In this document: one piece after another, positions 1 to 13,100 of the stretch
Layout: each line of letters begins with the position of its first letter
Position numbering within the stretch: position 1 is the first letter of the stretch
From: Sanderia malayensis
Taxonomy: Eukaryota; Cnidaria; Scyphozoa; Semaeostomeae; Pelagiidae
Reading direction: 5' to 3'
Assembly: GCA_013076295.1 (NCBI GenBank)
Contig: RQOL01000861.1
Span: 4,504,235 to 4,568,234, forward strand
Length of the DNA stretch: 64,000 nucleotides
Made by a program: the position numbers and the translations under genes
The notes under the pieces: generated by a model
Told to the model about the DNA's origin: nothing
Databases searched by the model: none
The model's input: only the letters and a program-made list of their open reading frames with translations

Positions 1-188
1 GTCTTTCTGCGCAGTGATTGTCATCAATGAAAGAAGTATCTTTCTCAAATTGTCAAACTCATATACACACACTCCTGTTCATGACATGACTAGCTTTTAT
101 TGTTATTACGACTTTAATATTACTCTTAAAAATAAAACATCTACAGTTGACCATACATGCATGCAATAATTACTGCATTATTTTTCAG

Positions 189-762
189 TTAATCTTGGCT
201 AGTGTGTTGAATGCATTGTACGATGCTGTTAGTCAAATGCTGAAGAAGAATGTTGAGAAGCGGTTTCTTATGGATCATTTGGATGCCATTTACTTGGCAA
301 TTGACGAACTTGTTGATGGTGGTGTCATACTTGAGGCTGACTCAAATAGCATTGTTCAAAGGGTGGCAATGAAGGTATCTGTAAAAAGATTTTGGATTTC
401 TAAGATACAAAGTGGAATGAGGGTGCAGACTTTTGCATGCACCCTTCATACCCCTCCTCCCCCAAAGAATGTTGTCTCTAGAGAAAGACGTATACAATAA
501 TGACAAAACTCCACCTGTATTTTAACTTTTTATTTGATACAAAACTCCACCTGTATTTTATCTTTTCATTTGATAGATGGATGTTGAAGTGCCATTATCA
601 GAGCAAACAGTTGCACAGGTAACAACCATGTTCCTCTATCCCTAAAAACATTTGTACCCTCTTCACTGATATACACTTTGCTTTGCATATGCAATGTTAC
701 CTTTCATTTTTCAGGTCATTCAAACAGCAAAAGACCAACTTAAGTGGTCACTATTGAAGTAA
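189..762 (+). CDS. COPZ1: Coatomer subunit zeta (COPI), C-terminal part, three exons
   Basis: Zeta is the small subunit of the COPI coat, which drives Golgi-to-ER and intra-Golgi vesicle traffic. Three exons are visible: 189-374, 577-618 and 715-762 (stop TAA 760-762). All have AG/GT borders and phase-0 joins. The first exon reads LASVLNALYDAVSQMLKKNV and continues through DELVDGGVILEADSN, matching the longin-like core of animal zeta-COP. The second reads MDVEVPLSEQTVAQ, and the last reads VIQTAKDQLKWSLLK then stop, the expected C-terminus. The N-terminal roughly 90 residues lie left of the window, so this is a partial gene. It runs toward the minus-strand USP37 gene. A possible polyadenylation signal AATAAA lies near 1033. 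COPZ1 and COPZ2 cannot be told apart; invertebrates normally have one gene. Confidence 0.93.
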
Positions 763-1478
763 CTGCTTTAAATGTAGAACCTTGGTGTATTTCTGGTGAA
801 AAAACTACTTGTAAAGGACTTTAGTTGACAACAAGAAATACAGACACTCTTGCATTAACCAAATAATATACAAGAGTTAACATCGAAGAAATTAGTTTAA
901 ATGTGAAATTTATAAACAAATATTATCATTTTGTTCACATAGCTACTACGCCTGTATTGCAATATCTATTTGTCGGTTTACATATCTACAAAATGAAAGA
1001 TGATATTAGTTTTGTCTTCTTTTCAAAATGGAAAAAATAAAACGTTTGCTTAATGTTTTCTTGGAGAAAATATTCATCAAGCATGATCTTCAAAAAATGG
1101 TTCAAGATCAAAACTTTAATAGTTCCTATTACAGTAACTTCTATGTTAAATTATGATATGCTACTGTTATCAGAAAACTGTAAATGGTAAAAATATATAT
1201 ACGCATAGTGTTGAATGTTTCACTGATATTAACATCATCCTATTTGAAAGCTTTGAGACAATCCCTGCGAAAGGAAAAAAGATCAGAAAATAAGACCGGA
1301 AAACAAATAAAATGAAACTAAAAATATATAATCAATGAAATAAATCTTACTCATGAATATAAAAAAATATATATGCAGATTTTTTTCGGCCATATCTAAC
1401 TTCGTACTCTGTGACCTTAAAAGTATAAAAATATAAATAAAGGTAATTCGGTAGAATTGAAAAGGACGCAGAAAAATT

Positions 1479-1550
1479 GGGCCTGTCCGGGAGTTGAACC
1501 CGGGACCTCTCGCACCCTAAGCGAGAATCATACCACTAGACCAACAGGCC
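1479..1550 (-). tRNA. tRNA-Pro (anticodon AGG)
   Basis: On the minus strand a 72-nt cloverleaf can be read. The acceptor stem is GGCCTGT paired with ACAGGCC, with discriminator base C. The A box is TGGTCTAGTGGTATG. The anticodon loop CTTAGGG gives anticodon AGG, and the T arm is GGTTCAACTCC. No intron is present. A run of five T follows immediately (minus strand, 1476-1472), the usual RNA polymerase III terminator. The gene lies about 20 bp past the last readable USP37 codon on the same strand. Confidence 0.97.
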
Positions 1551-1566
1551 ATGCACAAATACATAG

Positions 1567-4500
1567 TTAATAGCTGGTTATAAATGATTGTACCTTCTTC
1601 ACAGCACTATCATTATAACTTTTCCAGATTTGTTCTTTGAAGTCAAACACATCGGAGATATAATGACCCGATTCCAAACTGTTTCCAATATGACTAATTA
1701 TGCCAATGAGTTTATAGTTTTTAGGTGGAGATACATCTGTATTTTGCAAGGTCTGAAAAAAATAAATCCAATCTGCCAAAAAGTAAAACAAATTAAACGA
1801 AATAAAAAAGGAATTAATATATTTAACGTTTGTGTTATATACCGCCGGTCTACTTTTCTTTACATTATCTGATCTATTTTCCTCTAGTTTACGTTTTCTT
1901 TGAGAATTTGCATCTTTTGAGGCAGAGAACTGGTTAAATTCTAAAATAAGATGTATTAATTTTGAAAACAACAGAATTCGATCAACATGAAATTAACTTC
2001 TTTCATAAACAGTAACGCCTGAGACTACAAGGGAAAAGAAGCTAAAAAAATATTCGAATTATGTCTACCTTGCAGGCTTATCTCTAATGCTTTAGACAAC
2101 TGATCTTCGTCGCTATCCTGAAATTCAACAAAAAATTTTCTGAGAACGTTAAGAAAAAAGAAATTCACACAATGTACTTCTGTTGCTTCAGGCATTGCAG
2201 CACAAGGTACTTCGGTTACAATACTTGACAAATACCTTCTATTGCTAAAAACAAAAGTTTAACTCCCAAATCCTTTGTCTTTCGCCTTTATCTATCTGTG
2301 TTAATAAGTTTAAGTATACGATGCAATTTATGCAATAACAAAAGACATACCACTATCAAAACTCGTGACTGTTTCGAATCACTGTCTTTTCGCAACGATA
2401 CATCCCTTTCTACCAACTTAACAGATTCAAATTCATTCTTCTCACTTGGCTGGTCTGTGTTTTTCTTAGTTCGCACAGAAGTGAAATTTGATTCCCCATC
2501 CGTCATAGTTGCATCTTCTCTTTGTCTGCCCTTCTGCGTTGAGGGGCTTTCGTCAAACAAGTCAGGGGGTAAATCAATTAAATCATCATCATTCCACGGC
2601 TGAATATCGTTTGTTTTTACACTCTCCATCAAAGCCAACTCAAATTGCTCTTCTTCTGTCATCGATTCCAGATTCATATTCTCCAGCGATAGCTTCTTTG
2701 CTTTCTCCATGTCCTCACTGAATCTATCCGTTTCATCAGCTTTGCTGGAAAATAAATTGGAATTTGAGTTCTTTTGGAAAGGGAAGGAACCCAGCTACAA
2801 AAAATCATCTCCACGCAAAATCGATAAACCGTCCTGGGTAAATAGTTTCCTCGGCCAGAGTAACTAAAACCATGAGTTGATATAGTTTGAGTAATGCTTT
2901 TATTAAGGGATAATGCCGGCTATTTTTAGCAGTGCGATCCATAAAACAACAAACAGATTCATGAAGAAGTAATCCTACCTTATTTGGGGCTTGGAAGTTA
3001 AACTCAGCTTTCTTCTAACTTTCAAACTCGATTGAAAATCTTCGATGTCATCTGCTGTTTCGTTTGACAGAATTCTCTTGGAAGAACTGAGAAAAACAAA
3101 GGGCAAACATTTTAGAGAATACATTTTAAATTGTGGACCACGTTTACCGTAAAGACTCTATTAAGCCCACCTCTCTATTAAGCCCACCTCTCTATTAAGC
3201 CCCCCCCCACGGAAACCTCGAAAATTAAATAAGCCCCCAGAACTGATAGAGCATTTAGGGTGCTTCAAAAATCGATCTTTTAGGGGTTAGAAGACAACAA
3301 CAGTATAATAAATAGGATGGAGGAGGTGAACATTTTACAGCTTAGTAAAAGCAAAAAAGCTAAGAAAAGGTAAGAAGTTGTTTTCCGAAAGTACCTGACT
3401 GCCCTCTGTTCAAACACTGCAGGATCTCCGGTCTTTTCTGTACATAATACACCTGCAAATAGAGCAATGAATCAATCAATTAATTAGCAAATCGATTAAT
3501 CACGAAATCAAATTAATCAGTCAAATCAATCGATACAACGCAGTGGGTTTGTCAACGTGTTGCTCGGCCTGGCTAAAGTTGAAGAAAATGTGTCGTAGTC
3601 TCACCTAGGTTTAAAACCTTCGGAACATCGACGGTATCTAGCTTTTTTTTACATTTGATGGAGTACCTTTTCAAGTGAAGGATGATAACTCTGGAAAATA
3701 TAAAGTAAATAGATTGTCGAAGAGGAAAGCAAAATAAAAGGAGAAAGAGCGCAAGGAGTGTAATAGGAAAAGAAGTAGCAGGCAGAAAAAGAAAAGGTAA
3801 GATATGGCAGGGGAAAGAGCATAGGAAATTTAGGGACAAAACGAGGGACAAAACGAGGGACCGCAACAAAAGCAAAAGAGAGTAGGAACGCGCACAGCAA
3901 TCGAGACAAGAGATGGAAAGAGAAAGAGAGCTAGCAGCAGGAAGAAATAGAGAAACAAGTCCTGAAAATGAACTGTATTTGTTGATGGTAATGCACGAAA
4001 TAAATGAAATTGCATACTGAAAAGACAGGGTGAAAAATTACCTTGGAAGCTTTTGAAAATGATGGATAAGTCTTGCGCTTTTGCAACTGCATGCCTCGCA
4101 GGTATAGTTAACGCTTTCGTTCTGAAAAAGAAGACGATATTGCACCATGAGAGAAGTATCTCTCAAAACGTCGCACTCGTGGCATGATAAGCTTTTGTTC
4201 TAATTACGACAATCGCAGAACAGAAAAACACGAGGGTATTCACGAGCACTCCGCGGCTTATTGGTGCACGGTTGTAAACCGATAAAGGAAAATCGGGTGA
4301 CTAAATTGCAACTGACTGGAAAGGACATTGGCTTTCATGACTCACTTTAAAATAATCTTCGAGCAGCTGCTGTAAATGCCTCTCCTCTGGATTCACATTT
4401 TCATCTCTGAAAAAAAACGAAGAAATTAAAGTATATATAGACAAACTCGTATACTGACAGGCACAGGTCCCTGTTGTCGCAGCAGCAACAAGGGTGATTA

Positions 4501-7500
4501 CTGGTCGGTTCTACGGTGTTCAGAGACTCGTGTAGTAAGCTTAACGAATGGGATGTACTACAAAGCTGATTTGGCAATGTAGACGGGTAGACATGAGCAT
4601 CAGCAATGAAAAGAAAAGAGTGAAATATATCTCACAAATCAGGAATGTCGAGGGAAACATCGTTAAAGTTTTCGTCCTTTGTTATTGTATTACCACAACT
4701 GTAAAAAAGAAGAGTGCAATTGAAGAACGGTGGAAATCAAAGAAGCGATCGTGTGGCAGTAAATATGCATGAAAATGTCGAATTCCCATGACAAAGATAC
4801 TTACTTTTTGCATTCGATAATGTGACTTATCACAAACTCGAAATTGCGGCCGACAGGACACGAAGAATGTGTTTCCTAAATAAAGCAAAATTGCAAAGTA
4901 AAGCAAGACTGTGCTTCCTGCAAAATTCAAAAAAGAATTCACTATGGTCAAACCAAACTCAACGAGACAGAGAGCCTCGCGTCTTCATAATTCGTAAACT
5001 AATGTAGAGTCGAGTATTGGATTGAACGATGGTACTCAAGGTTAGAAATCATAACAATATATTGAGCATACGGTTTCCTGGCCGCTTTTGCTTTCTCCAA
5101 CAGCCTCAATTTTCAACTGGTCCAAACATTGGCCAAGAAATTCGTGTGCATCCTGAAATAAATCGGCAATGAAAAATGCACAAATTGGAAGTTATTAATT
5201 AAAGGATAGACAGGTCAAGTTTTACTGCAAGGATAGAACGCCCAGCAGATCGGAAAAACATATAATTACAAAATAGTATATTATATTAAGGGCAAAGCTG
5301 GACATAACAGAGAAGAGGCAATGTGGTACAAATCATGGTAACATACATGCTGCATGTATCCAGAGAAATGCGTTGCCTGTCTTGAGATTGCCCGCTTGAT
5401 ATTCCGTAGTAGGTATTTCTTTTCCATGCCCTGGGCATCCAAAAGCCTGTACAACGATCTGAAAAACACAAAGGGTAATAAATTATAATATATTATAAAT
5501 GAAAAGGCAAGAGTTCACATGCATGGCACGATAATGGCTTAGTTGAAATGGTGTTCTATGTGGGGACCATTTTAGCGCACAAAGAGTTATTGAGTGAAGC
5601 AGCTTTTAGCTAGATCATATAATAAGATTAGTGAACAGTGAATAGTATAGTTTTTTATCAATATTGATGTTTAACTATCCAACATATGATAAGAAATCTG
5701 CAAAATAAATAGAAGGCTTCTCTTACCGGTATAAGCTTGTTTCTTCAACATTTCGTAAAATTTCCCGATCATCAAGATCTTGACTGAATGTTTTCACTCC
5801 CAAAAGACACTGCAGCACAGCATTCATGTAACAGGTATTTCCCAAGTTCGTAAACCTACAAGGATTTTAATTATATGTAGTTGCACATCTTTAATTGTAT
5901 TATACAGCATTACTGCATATACATTGTACCTTATTATGTAATAAGTATACAATAATGACATTGTTATTGGTTTACAGAGGAGCTTCCATAAACAGACAAC
6001 TCTATACAACAAACAACTCTGGACAATTGTATGTACAACAATTAATTGTATCTCTTTGCAAATACAACTTCGATACAACGAATACCTCTCTACAATGAAC
6101 ATTTGTTCCAATGGTCTCCATTATGTGGACACCACTGGGACAAATGTAGCACCAAGTTCCACTGCACTGTAGATCTTGCATCAGTACAGCATTATTGTAA
6201 TAAACGTAGCAAATTCAACAAACCCTGTAAAAGCAATTTGGCTTTTTGGACTCTCATCTGCTACCTCTGACAGTGGCTTGCTTGCAACCAGCTTTGAATT
6301 TGAGTCAGATGGTTGACTTCTGAAAGTGAAGGCAGGTTTACCAGATGTTGGGGAGTGGGTGAACAGCTTAGAGCTTGCTGTATTCCTTGAAGATGAGCTC
6401 AACAGCTTCGAACTCAGAGTCTTGGTCACTGGTGCATCTGAAGTGAAAGACAGCTGCTTTCTTTTGGGAGTGTTAGAAAGAGAAAGTGAATAATTGGAGC
6501 CTCTGTGAAGTGGTGTTGAGCTCAGTGGTGGCTTTTTGGAATTTTGCAACTTCATTCTACAGCACAAAAGAAAAGTCAGATGTAAAAAACGACTGAGAAG
6601 AGGGGTAAGAAGGGTTTGAAAATCCTCCCAAAAAATTCAGGCATGGCAAGCAGCTTTTATATGACAGAAATTCTGGGATAAATACAAACTTTTGCAAGAT
6701 CGATACCCACCTTGAAGCAAATGGGCTTGTTAGTGATGAGGATTTATACATAAGATTCGGTGGTCTGGCTGCAAACAAAATTGATTTTGGTAAGCTTGCA
6801 ATGATTTTACAGTGAGTCTAAAAAACAAAACACGAAATACAATCTTACTCAAAGGATTTGTAGATTTTTGAGGAGAGTTCTTCTTGTCTTTCATTTCAAT
6901 ATTCTAAAACCAAAAATATTTTCTGAATTTAATTATGATGATACATTACGTTTAGCAATTTATGCAGAAGCTACTGAGGAAGCAACCTACAATACACTAA
7001 TGACATATACAGCGGAAACTTGCCATCTTGAATGCCACCTTTCTCAAATACTTGCTGTCTCAAGCAAATTTCAAATTCCTCTTGCTTTGGTTTAGTATAG
7101 TTAGAACATGCATTATTTCAAACATTTGCTATCTCAAACAAACTTAAATTCCTTTGGGGACTTGAGATAACAAACTTTAACTGCATATATAAACAATGAA
7201 TTTGTTGTGTACTACATTTTTTAAGGATTCTCAAGGAATCATACCTCTTTAATATCATTGAAAATACCAAATGGATCAATGTCCTCTTCAGAAACAGCAC
7301 TTGAGATTAGCTTTGTAGATGCAGCTGTAAACAATAATTTATGGTACACATGAATTAAGTACACAACGCATCTGATAAGCAAATCTTGTCATTCTCTCGT
7401 GATTCTAAAACATATTACCTTTGGAAAGTCTGCCAAGTTTGATTTTTTCAAGACATTGTTGAAAGATCTTCACATCTTTAGATTGACAATCTTTTGCAAT

Positions 7501-8114
7501 AATCTAGAACACAAATCAGCAAATATTGCAAATCAGCCCTTCCATACCAATTTATAAAAAGTTATGCATGGCATATAATGTGCTGATATTAAGCTGCACA
7601 CTGTGAAAATATTATTTTGTCCAAAACACACCTGATAGCCATCATCTAGAACTAATGTTAGATTCCTTTCACTGGCCATAATCTGCTTTATATTATCATT
7701 CAACTGAGGAAAATAAAACATATCACACGATGCATGATTTAAAATGATTTATAATTGACGACAGAACAGAATGTTTTGTTTGTCTTCATTCTGCCCCATA
7801 TCTGTCAGGCCATGTTTAAGCAAAGGTAATAAACAAATAATACTTAATTTCTAACATCTAAAACGGTTTACCTTGAACTTTTTAGTTTGTCGCATGCTTA
7901 GCCTATTAGTTCCACGACAGTCAACAGAAATGAACCATTTGTCGGGGTTCGTGAGCTCCAATTTAAGGACTCCAGGTTGGAGAGAAGAGGTCGTTGGGTT
8001 CCGAAAGCTTGTAAACTTTACCTTCCCAGAAAGTTGAAAAACTCCACCAGATAAAGGAGAAACTACCGTTGCCATTTCCACTTTATAAATATAACTACCT
8101 TGATAATTCTCCAA
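1567..8114 (-). CDS. USP37: Ubiquitin carboxyl-terminal hydrolase, USP37-like (USP26/29/37 family)
   Basis: A multi-exon deubiquitinase. Exons, in transcript order: 8114-7872 (PH-like N-terminal domain, start MENYQGS or the downstream MATVV at 8075), 7703-7632, then about 7503-7424, 7326-7246, 6768-6710, 6556-6238 (Ser-rich), 5858-5727, 5460-5350, 5152-5075, 4875-4808, 4698-4646, 4408-4345, 4122-4042, 3696-3608, 3457-3397, 3089-2981, 2745-2352, 2119-2070, 1953-1842 and 1753-1567. The Cys box reads FTNLGNTCYMNAVLQCLL near 5855-5800, with catalytic Cys in NTCYMN. A zinc-ribbon-like CPVG...CKK region, VIILHLKRYS and the His box SLESGHYISDVF follow. UIM-like helices (EEEQFELALMESVK; DQLSKALEISLQ) sit in the insert between the boxes, as in USP37. 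The last exon stays open to a TAA after KKVQSFITSY. The usual terminal GYIFFY strand was not found, so the 3' end is uncertain. Family role: trims K11/K48 chains on cell-cycle substrates. Confidence 0.9.
3150..3260. repeat. Intronic AAGCCC-rich MITE-like fragment
   Basis: The motif CTATTAAGCCCACCTCT is repeated two to three times in tandem, then AAGCCCCCCCCCAC and a further AAGCCCCCAG. A related stretch (CTACTAAGCGCCC, TATTTAGCGCCC, ACAAGCCCC) lies at 58270-58375, and the full element at 60402-60597 starts with similar AATAAGCGCC sequence. It lies within a USP37 intron. Assignment to one MITE family is inference from these shared words. Confidence 0.5.
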
Positions 8115-10103
8115 ATCAAAAATTGCTGTGGTATATCATCAATTCTTGGGCCTAATTGCCTTGCTAAAAATGGCGGGAATTAATTAGTTAGTGTGGTGGG
8201 TATAATGCCGCTGCGCATGCTGACCACCTTACTCCTCCTTATGACGTAGAATAGGGGACAAAACCCACATTGTCAAACTTCGTTTGGGCAAAAGTTTGCA
8301 CTGGCAGAGAGTCAAATCAGATCAGGTAGTGACTTTGAAGACAGATTTTTCCTTGACAATATTGTGACCTTCAATAATTCATTACAAAATGAGTTAAATG
8401 AGCTTTTTTATTCATCATGCAACGGGCATTGGCATATTGATTTGCAGCCCATCCACATCAAAATTTGTATCATCCATCAAAATTTCACACCTTTGATGCA
8501 CTCTGGATCCTTGGTTTCCATGTCGCTTTCATAATATGGCTTGGTTGGTTACCTTCCTCTCCTTTAAAAATTACGCTTTCGCTCAAGTAAACATTTTTTG
8601 ATCGGAATGCAACTACCAGATCATTTGCATACCATACCATCAAGGTATTGCGATGTTGTCTATTAAGACTGATGTTGAGGTCACTGTTTCCAATATCACC
8701 TTTTTCTAAATACCATTACGTCGTGTATGCAAAGGCCAATGAAGCAAAAGCCCAGAAGCTAGAGATATGTTCCTGCACAGTCTATAGATTCTGTGTTCTA
8801 CTGTTGGAAGAGTGAAACTTGGTTTCGCTGTATCAAGTATTTTCAACTTTTTTATTTTCGTTTTGGAAAGTATACTAATTAGTGAAGTAAACTATAACTA
8901 TTACATTTTGTGTGCTATATGTACTTCATGTAAAATAGGACTTCGAATGGCTCAAACTCTTGTATCAAATCATAACCAACCCATGTTGGGCCTTTGAGAG
9001 TTGGTTGCCTTAAGTTGCGCAGACTCTTTGAATCCATTTAAACCCCTATTTCGAAGGCTTACTTAAATATGATATGAAAATCGGCCAGTGTATTTACATT
9101 TAAACTTTTTGTTGGCTTATTGACACGTGTTTGTGTGTGGATGCAGCACCCAGCTGGATTTGCGTTGTGGTTGGTGATTTTTCCTTCCCTGGAGAATCTT
9201 TTATCTGACCAAGTTCATTCATTCCTTGCTCATTTGTAAGGGCAACAAGCCTCCGATTGAGAATGAGGTCGAGGTGTTTTGTGTTCATTTCCCGGCTTTT
9301 ACTGCAAACAGGTGTGGTAATTAACTACGTATTGTCCTATTGTCTTGGCAAAATTGCTTGAAGATGCAGAAAGGTATGGTAAGAATTTGTGTGAAAGTCT
9401 ACAGTGTTTTACTGTATTTTCTGAGAGGGCTTGGGTAAGACTTATGGCCACACCAATATTCCTGACCTTTATCGTTATTACAGTGGAATAATCGGCCACA
9501 TTATCGTCTTTCTCTACAATTAAACCGAACATAAGGTTGCCCTTTCTTCCCCTATTTGGAAACAGGGGAAGAAAATCCTCTATTATAGATCCTATTCCGA
9601 ATAAACGAATGAATTAACCCTCAATTTATTCTCCATTCAATCTCAGACGTATATCCAGTTTCTTTATGTTGAGCACGTTCTTTGTATTTGGTATTGTGAC
9701 ACGGTATTTTTATGCATATATACATTAATTCATTTATTATACTTTTGAACAAAGATGCGATAATTCCCATATGGCAGGACACGTGAGACGAGAATAGAAT
9801 TAACTCGTGGCCTCGTTTAGTCTTTCCTTTGTTTGGTGACAGGTCCCAAGCGAAGGTCAGCCTGCTCGCAGAATAACGCTCTCTGATTGGTCAACTAACA
9901 ATGGGAATATAATTATTGGGAAATGATTGGCTGTTGCTGTGTGTTCTTGTGGCCTGGTCAAAACAATGGGAGACTTTTTCAAATTCGAGAAATGATCTTG
10001 TTGTTTTGGTCTATCCAGATCAGGTGTTCCAGAATAAAAGCCACTCCACATAAAAGACCACGATGCTACTTTGCCCAAGCAAGCTCGTAGACTAACATTC
10101 AGT
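8115..10103. other. Intergenic region between divergent USP37 and FBXO11
   Basis: About 2 kb with no exon-like reading frame that I can support. It must contain the promoters of both divergently transcribed genes. A fragment of the 131-bp satellite found at 41-43.7 kb is present at about 8208-8250 (CTGCGCATGCTGACCACCTT followed by CTCCTC and ATGACGTA), next to the USP37 start. Confidence 0.6.
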
Positions 10104-13100
10104 ATGCCTTCTCCACGACGAAGGAGAACAACAAATATCAATGAAAATAGCAGTGTTACTTCACCAAGTACGTATATTTTTATCTATTACTATTTCATTA
10201 ATTGACAACTATCAGCTGGCCTAGTCAGCCCTGTACATACTATAAATCACTTTATTGAAGCAGAAATGGACGTGTGAATTTGTTGTATTTTCTAATTAAT
10301 TCAAAATGAATATTTTATTAGAAATTATCTCTAATAATTTTGGAGAATATATATTTCTATTCATCAATGGAACACTGAACTTAAATTAAAGAATTAATTA
10401 TTCGATCGAGTAAAATGATGGATATGTGATAATTCTTACGAATAACAGTTGTAAATTATTCTCTCCAGGGGACAATATGATATGCAACGATAAATCAAGT
10501 CTTGTTGAAAGAAAAAGGCCAAGGATTGACATTAAAATGGTAGGATTTGCAACAAATTACCTCTTATAGGACTTCCTTATTAATTTTTTTTCCAATTATT
10601 TTATTTCTAGGAAGGCAACACAAACAAATTAAATCTAAATACATTTCTAAGATTTCGAAGATGAATTCAAAGCATTTCTTTGAAGGAATAGTTACAAGAA
10701 TAGCTTTTTATTTTTTACCATAACAAAATAATTTTCTTTCAGAGGAAAACAAATGAGACAACGAAAATAATATCAGCCAACTTGTGTACCAAAAGTATGT
10801 TTACATTAATTATTTTATATCACATATACTTATTTCTAATTACTTATTTTACCAATCTTTTTATCAATATTTCTTAAAATGAGTGCTGCTAGTACTTAAA
10901 ATGTGAAATGGTCGATCATATCCTTGGGTCACGCACATGGATCAATGAATCCTGAGACCAGTTTATCAGGTAGTATCATGTCAATAAATTTGAGCCCATG
11001 TGCACCCAGCACCCATGTCCAATGGCCATTGGCCTGTCCTCCTGTTAGCAGTACCAACAAAAGAGTATTACACAATTTATGACCTGTCCTTGTCGCACCT
11101 GTCAAAATTGGTTACCTGCAACTGTCCTTGCCTTCCAACCAAAACGAGGCTGTTGGCCATCGTGACGAATAAGCACCCGGCCCATTTTTTCAACCGGGTC
11201 TTTAGTGGTATCAATTTAGTCGTGCCCGGAATTTCAGACTCACCACCGGGAGCCTTTCAAATCACGAATGGCTCCCCTATGTTATTATCAACAAACTCAA
11301 TTACTCCTCGTCTCTTTAATTAGTTTGGCATGCGAACAATACCTTGTCCATTCAAACAGTTATTGGCGTATTAGATCCTCTTATCAGTGATGAAATAGAA
11401 AACCCAAAGGATTCCTGCGGACTAGCTCAGCTCTGCTATTGAAATTCTGCATGATAAAGTCGTGCAGCTCAGCCTATTAAAATCTCTGAAAATTAAAACA
11501 CAAGGCAGTGATAGATTTCCCCCAATCATTTCAAACGGTAACTGCCTTATGTTAATCAAAATCTAGCTTGCTCTAATGCCTTGCCGATGTCACTTAGCCA
11601 GCTTGAATATAATTTGTTCCTGAATAGCTTAATTAATTTCCTCGGATTTTTGTCTCCCACAAATTACCCAAGCATTATTTCTACCAAATTATGCTATAAA
11701 CGCGGTTGTTTTGCTGTACACATCATCCTATGCTTACGAGCAAACACCTTGTTGTATTTGTTTGGATTTCGTCCCTTTCCTCCTGTTTTCTTTGTACTCG
11801 ACATTCATTGTTCTCGTCGCATGTGTCATTAACTTAACGCTATTTATAAAGCGAATCGGTTTTTTACTGTTTAGACACAAGAAAGAAGCAGACTGCTTCT
11901 CTCGCCGTTGCAGTTGGCTATTTGCAGAAGATGTTGCCCGATGAAGTTTTATTGAAGCTGTGCTCGTATTGTGCCCCGTTGGAGCTGTGCAGACTGGCAG
12001 TTACTTGCAAGCGACTAAATGCACTGTGCAAAGACGATAGCTTATGGTGAGTAAAGCGAACTTGAAACACATATAATGAGCCTGTGTTGGGGCTGTGTTG
12101 TTGCATCTATAATAGCTCTGTTTTAGTTTCGATCCTAAATTTCAACACAACATCAGGTAAATTTAAATGATTTCATAAACACGTAAACATATAAAATTAC
12201 TAATGATGTCGGAGAGCAATCCAAAGGCGATTGGAGAACAGTGTAATATTTTTCTGGAAAATCAATTCGTTTCTTGTCGCAAATAAACATTGATTTGATG
12301 TTAATTGGATAATTCAATTCCATGGCAGAACATTTCGAATTTGTTAACAATGCATAGCACGTAAAGTTTTACCTTGCGTATGCCCAAGTATAATTAAATA
12401 CAGTTGCCGTTGTGTTGTATACACGTTTCAGCAGGGTCCTTTCATTTCAAAACTATTACAACTGCACCCTTGGCATCCCTGGTATTTTTAATTTAATTTA
12501 ACCATGCAATCTCTGTCGGATAAATGCAGGCCAATTTTTGATCTTATTCTCGTAAAGCTCTCGCTGGAATCCAAACAATGGCTAATGGTATGCTGAAATT
12601 CTCCCTTTCGACACTCCTGAAAAGATAACAGCAGTCAACATTAAATAATATGCTTATGGATTCGTTATCCACAAAAGGAATTAAGAATGTGTTTTCTATT
12701 CCACACAGCAAAGCAAAGGATCTGTTTCACAATTCGGTACGGCAAAACATGAACAAAAGTCAATTAGACACTGGCTGTTTTGTTGTGTGATTATCTCATA
12801 TGAGATGTAATGCGTGATCTAGTAGTAGAGATGAAAGTGCCTCTCCTATTCACTAGCAAATAAGGTGCTTCTTATTCATTTGATCGCTGCACACCATATT
12901 ATCCATACCATGTATGCATTGGCGTACAGGCAATGGACACCTCTCGAAGGACAGAGTGCGTGTAATAGAAACACAAGAAATCGTCATCATTATCGAATAG
13001 CTTTAGGTCAAATATGACAAGCAAGTTGACCCAGCAGTTATATCTCTTCTTTTCGGTGTACACTGCACTGCGCTGGTGCTAGAATATTCATACATGGAGT

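Noticed and set aside
9857..10141. Minus-strand frame overlapping the FBXO11 first exon
   Set aside because: The plus strand start [10 protein letters not shown] joins the next exons in frame; the minus frame has no conserved pattern.
11000..11323. 107-codon open frame inside FBXO11 intron 3
   Set aside because: No recognisable motif, no splice phase with FBXO11, and it sits in a large intron; chance frame.
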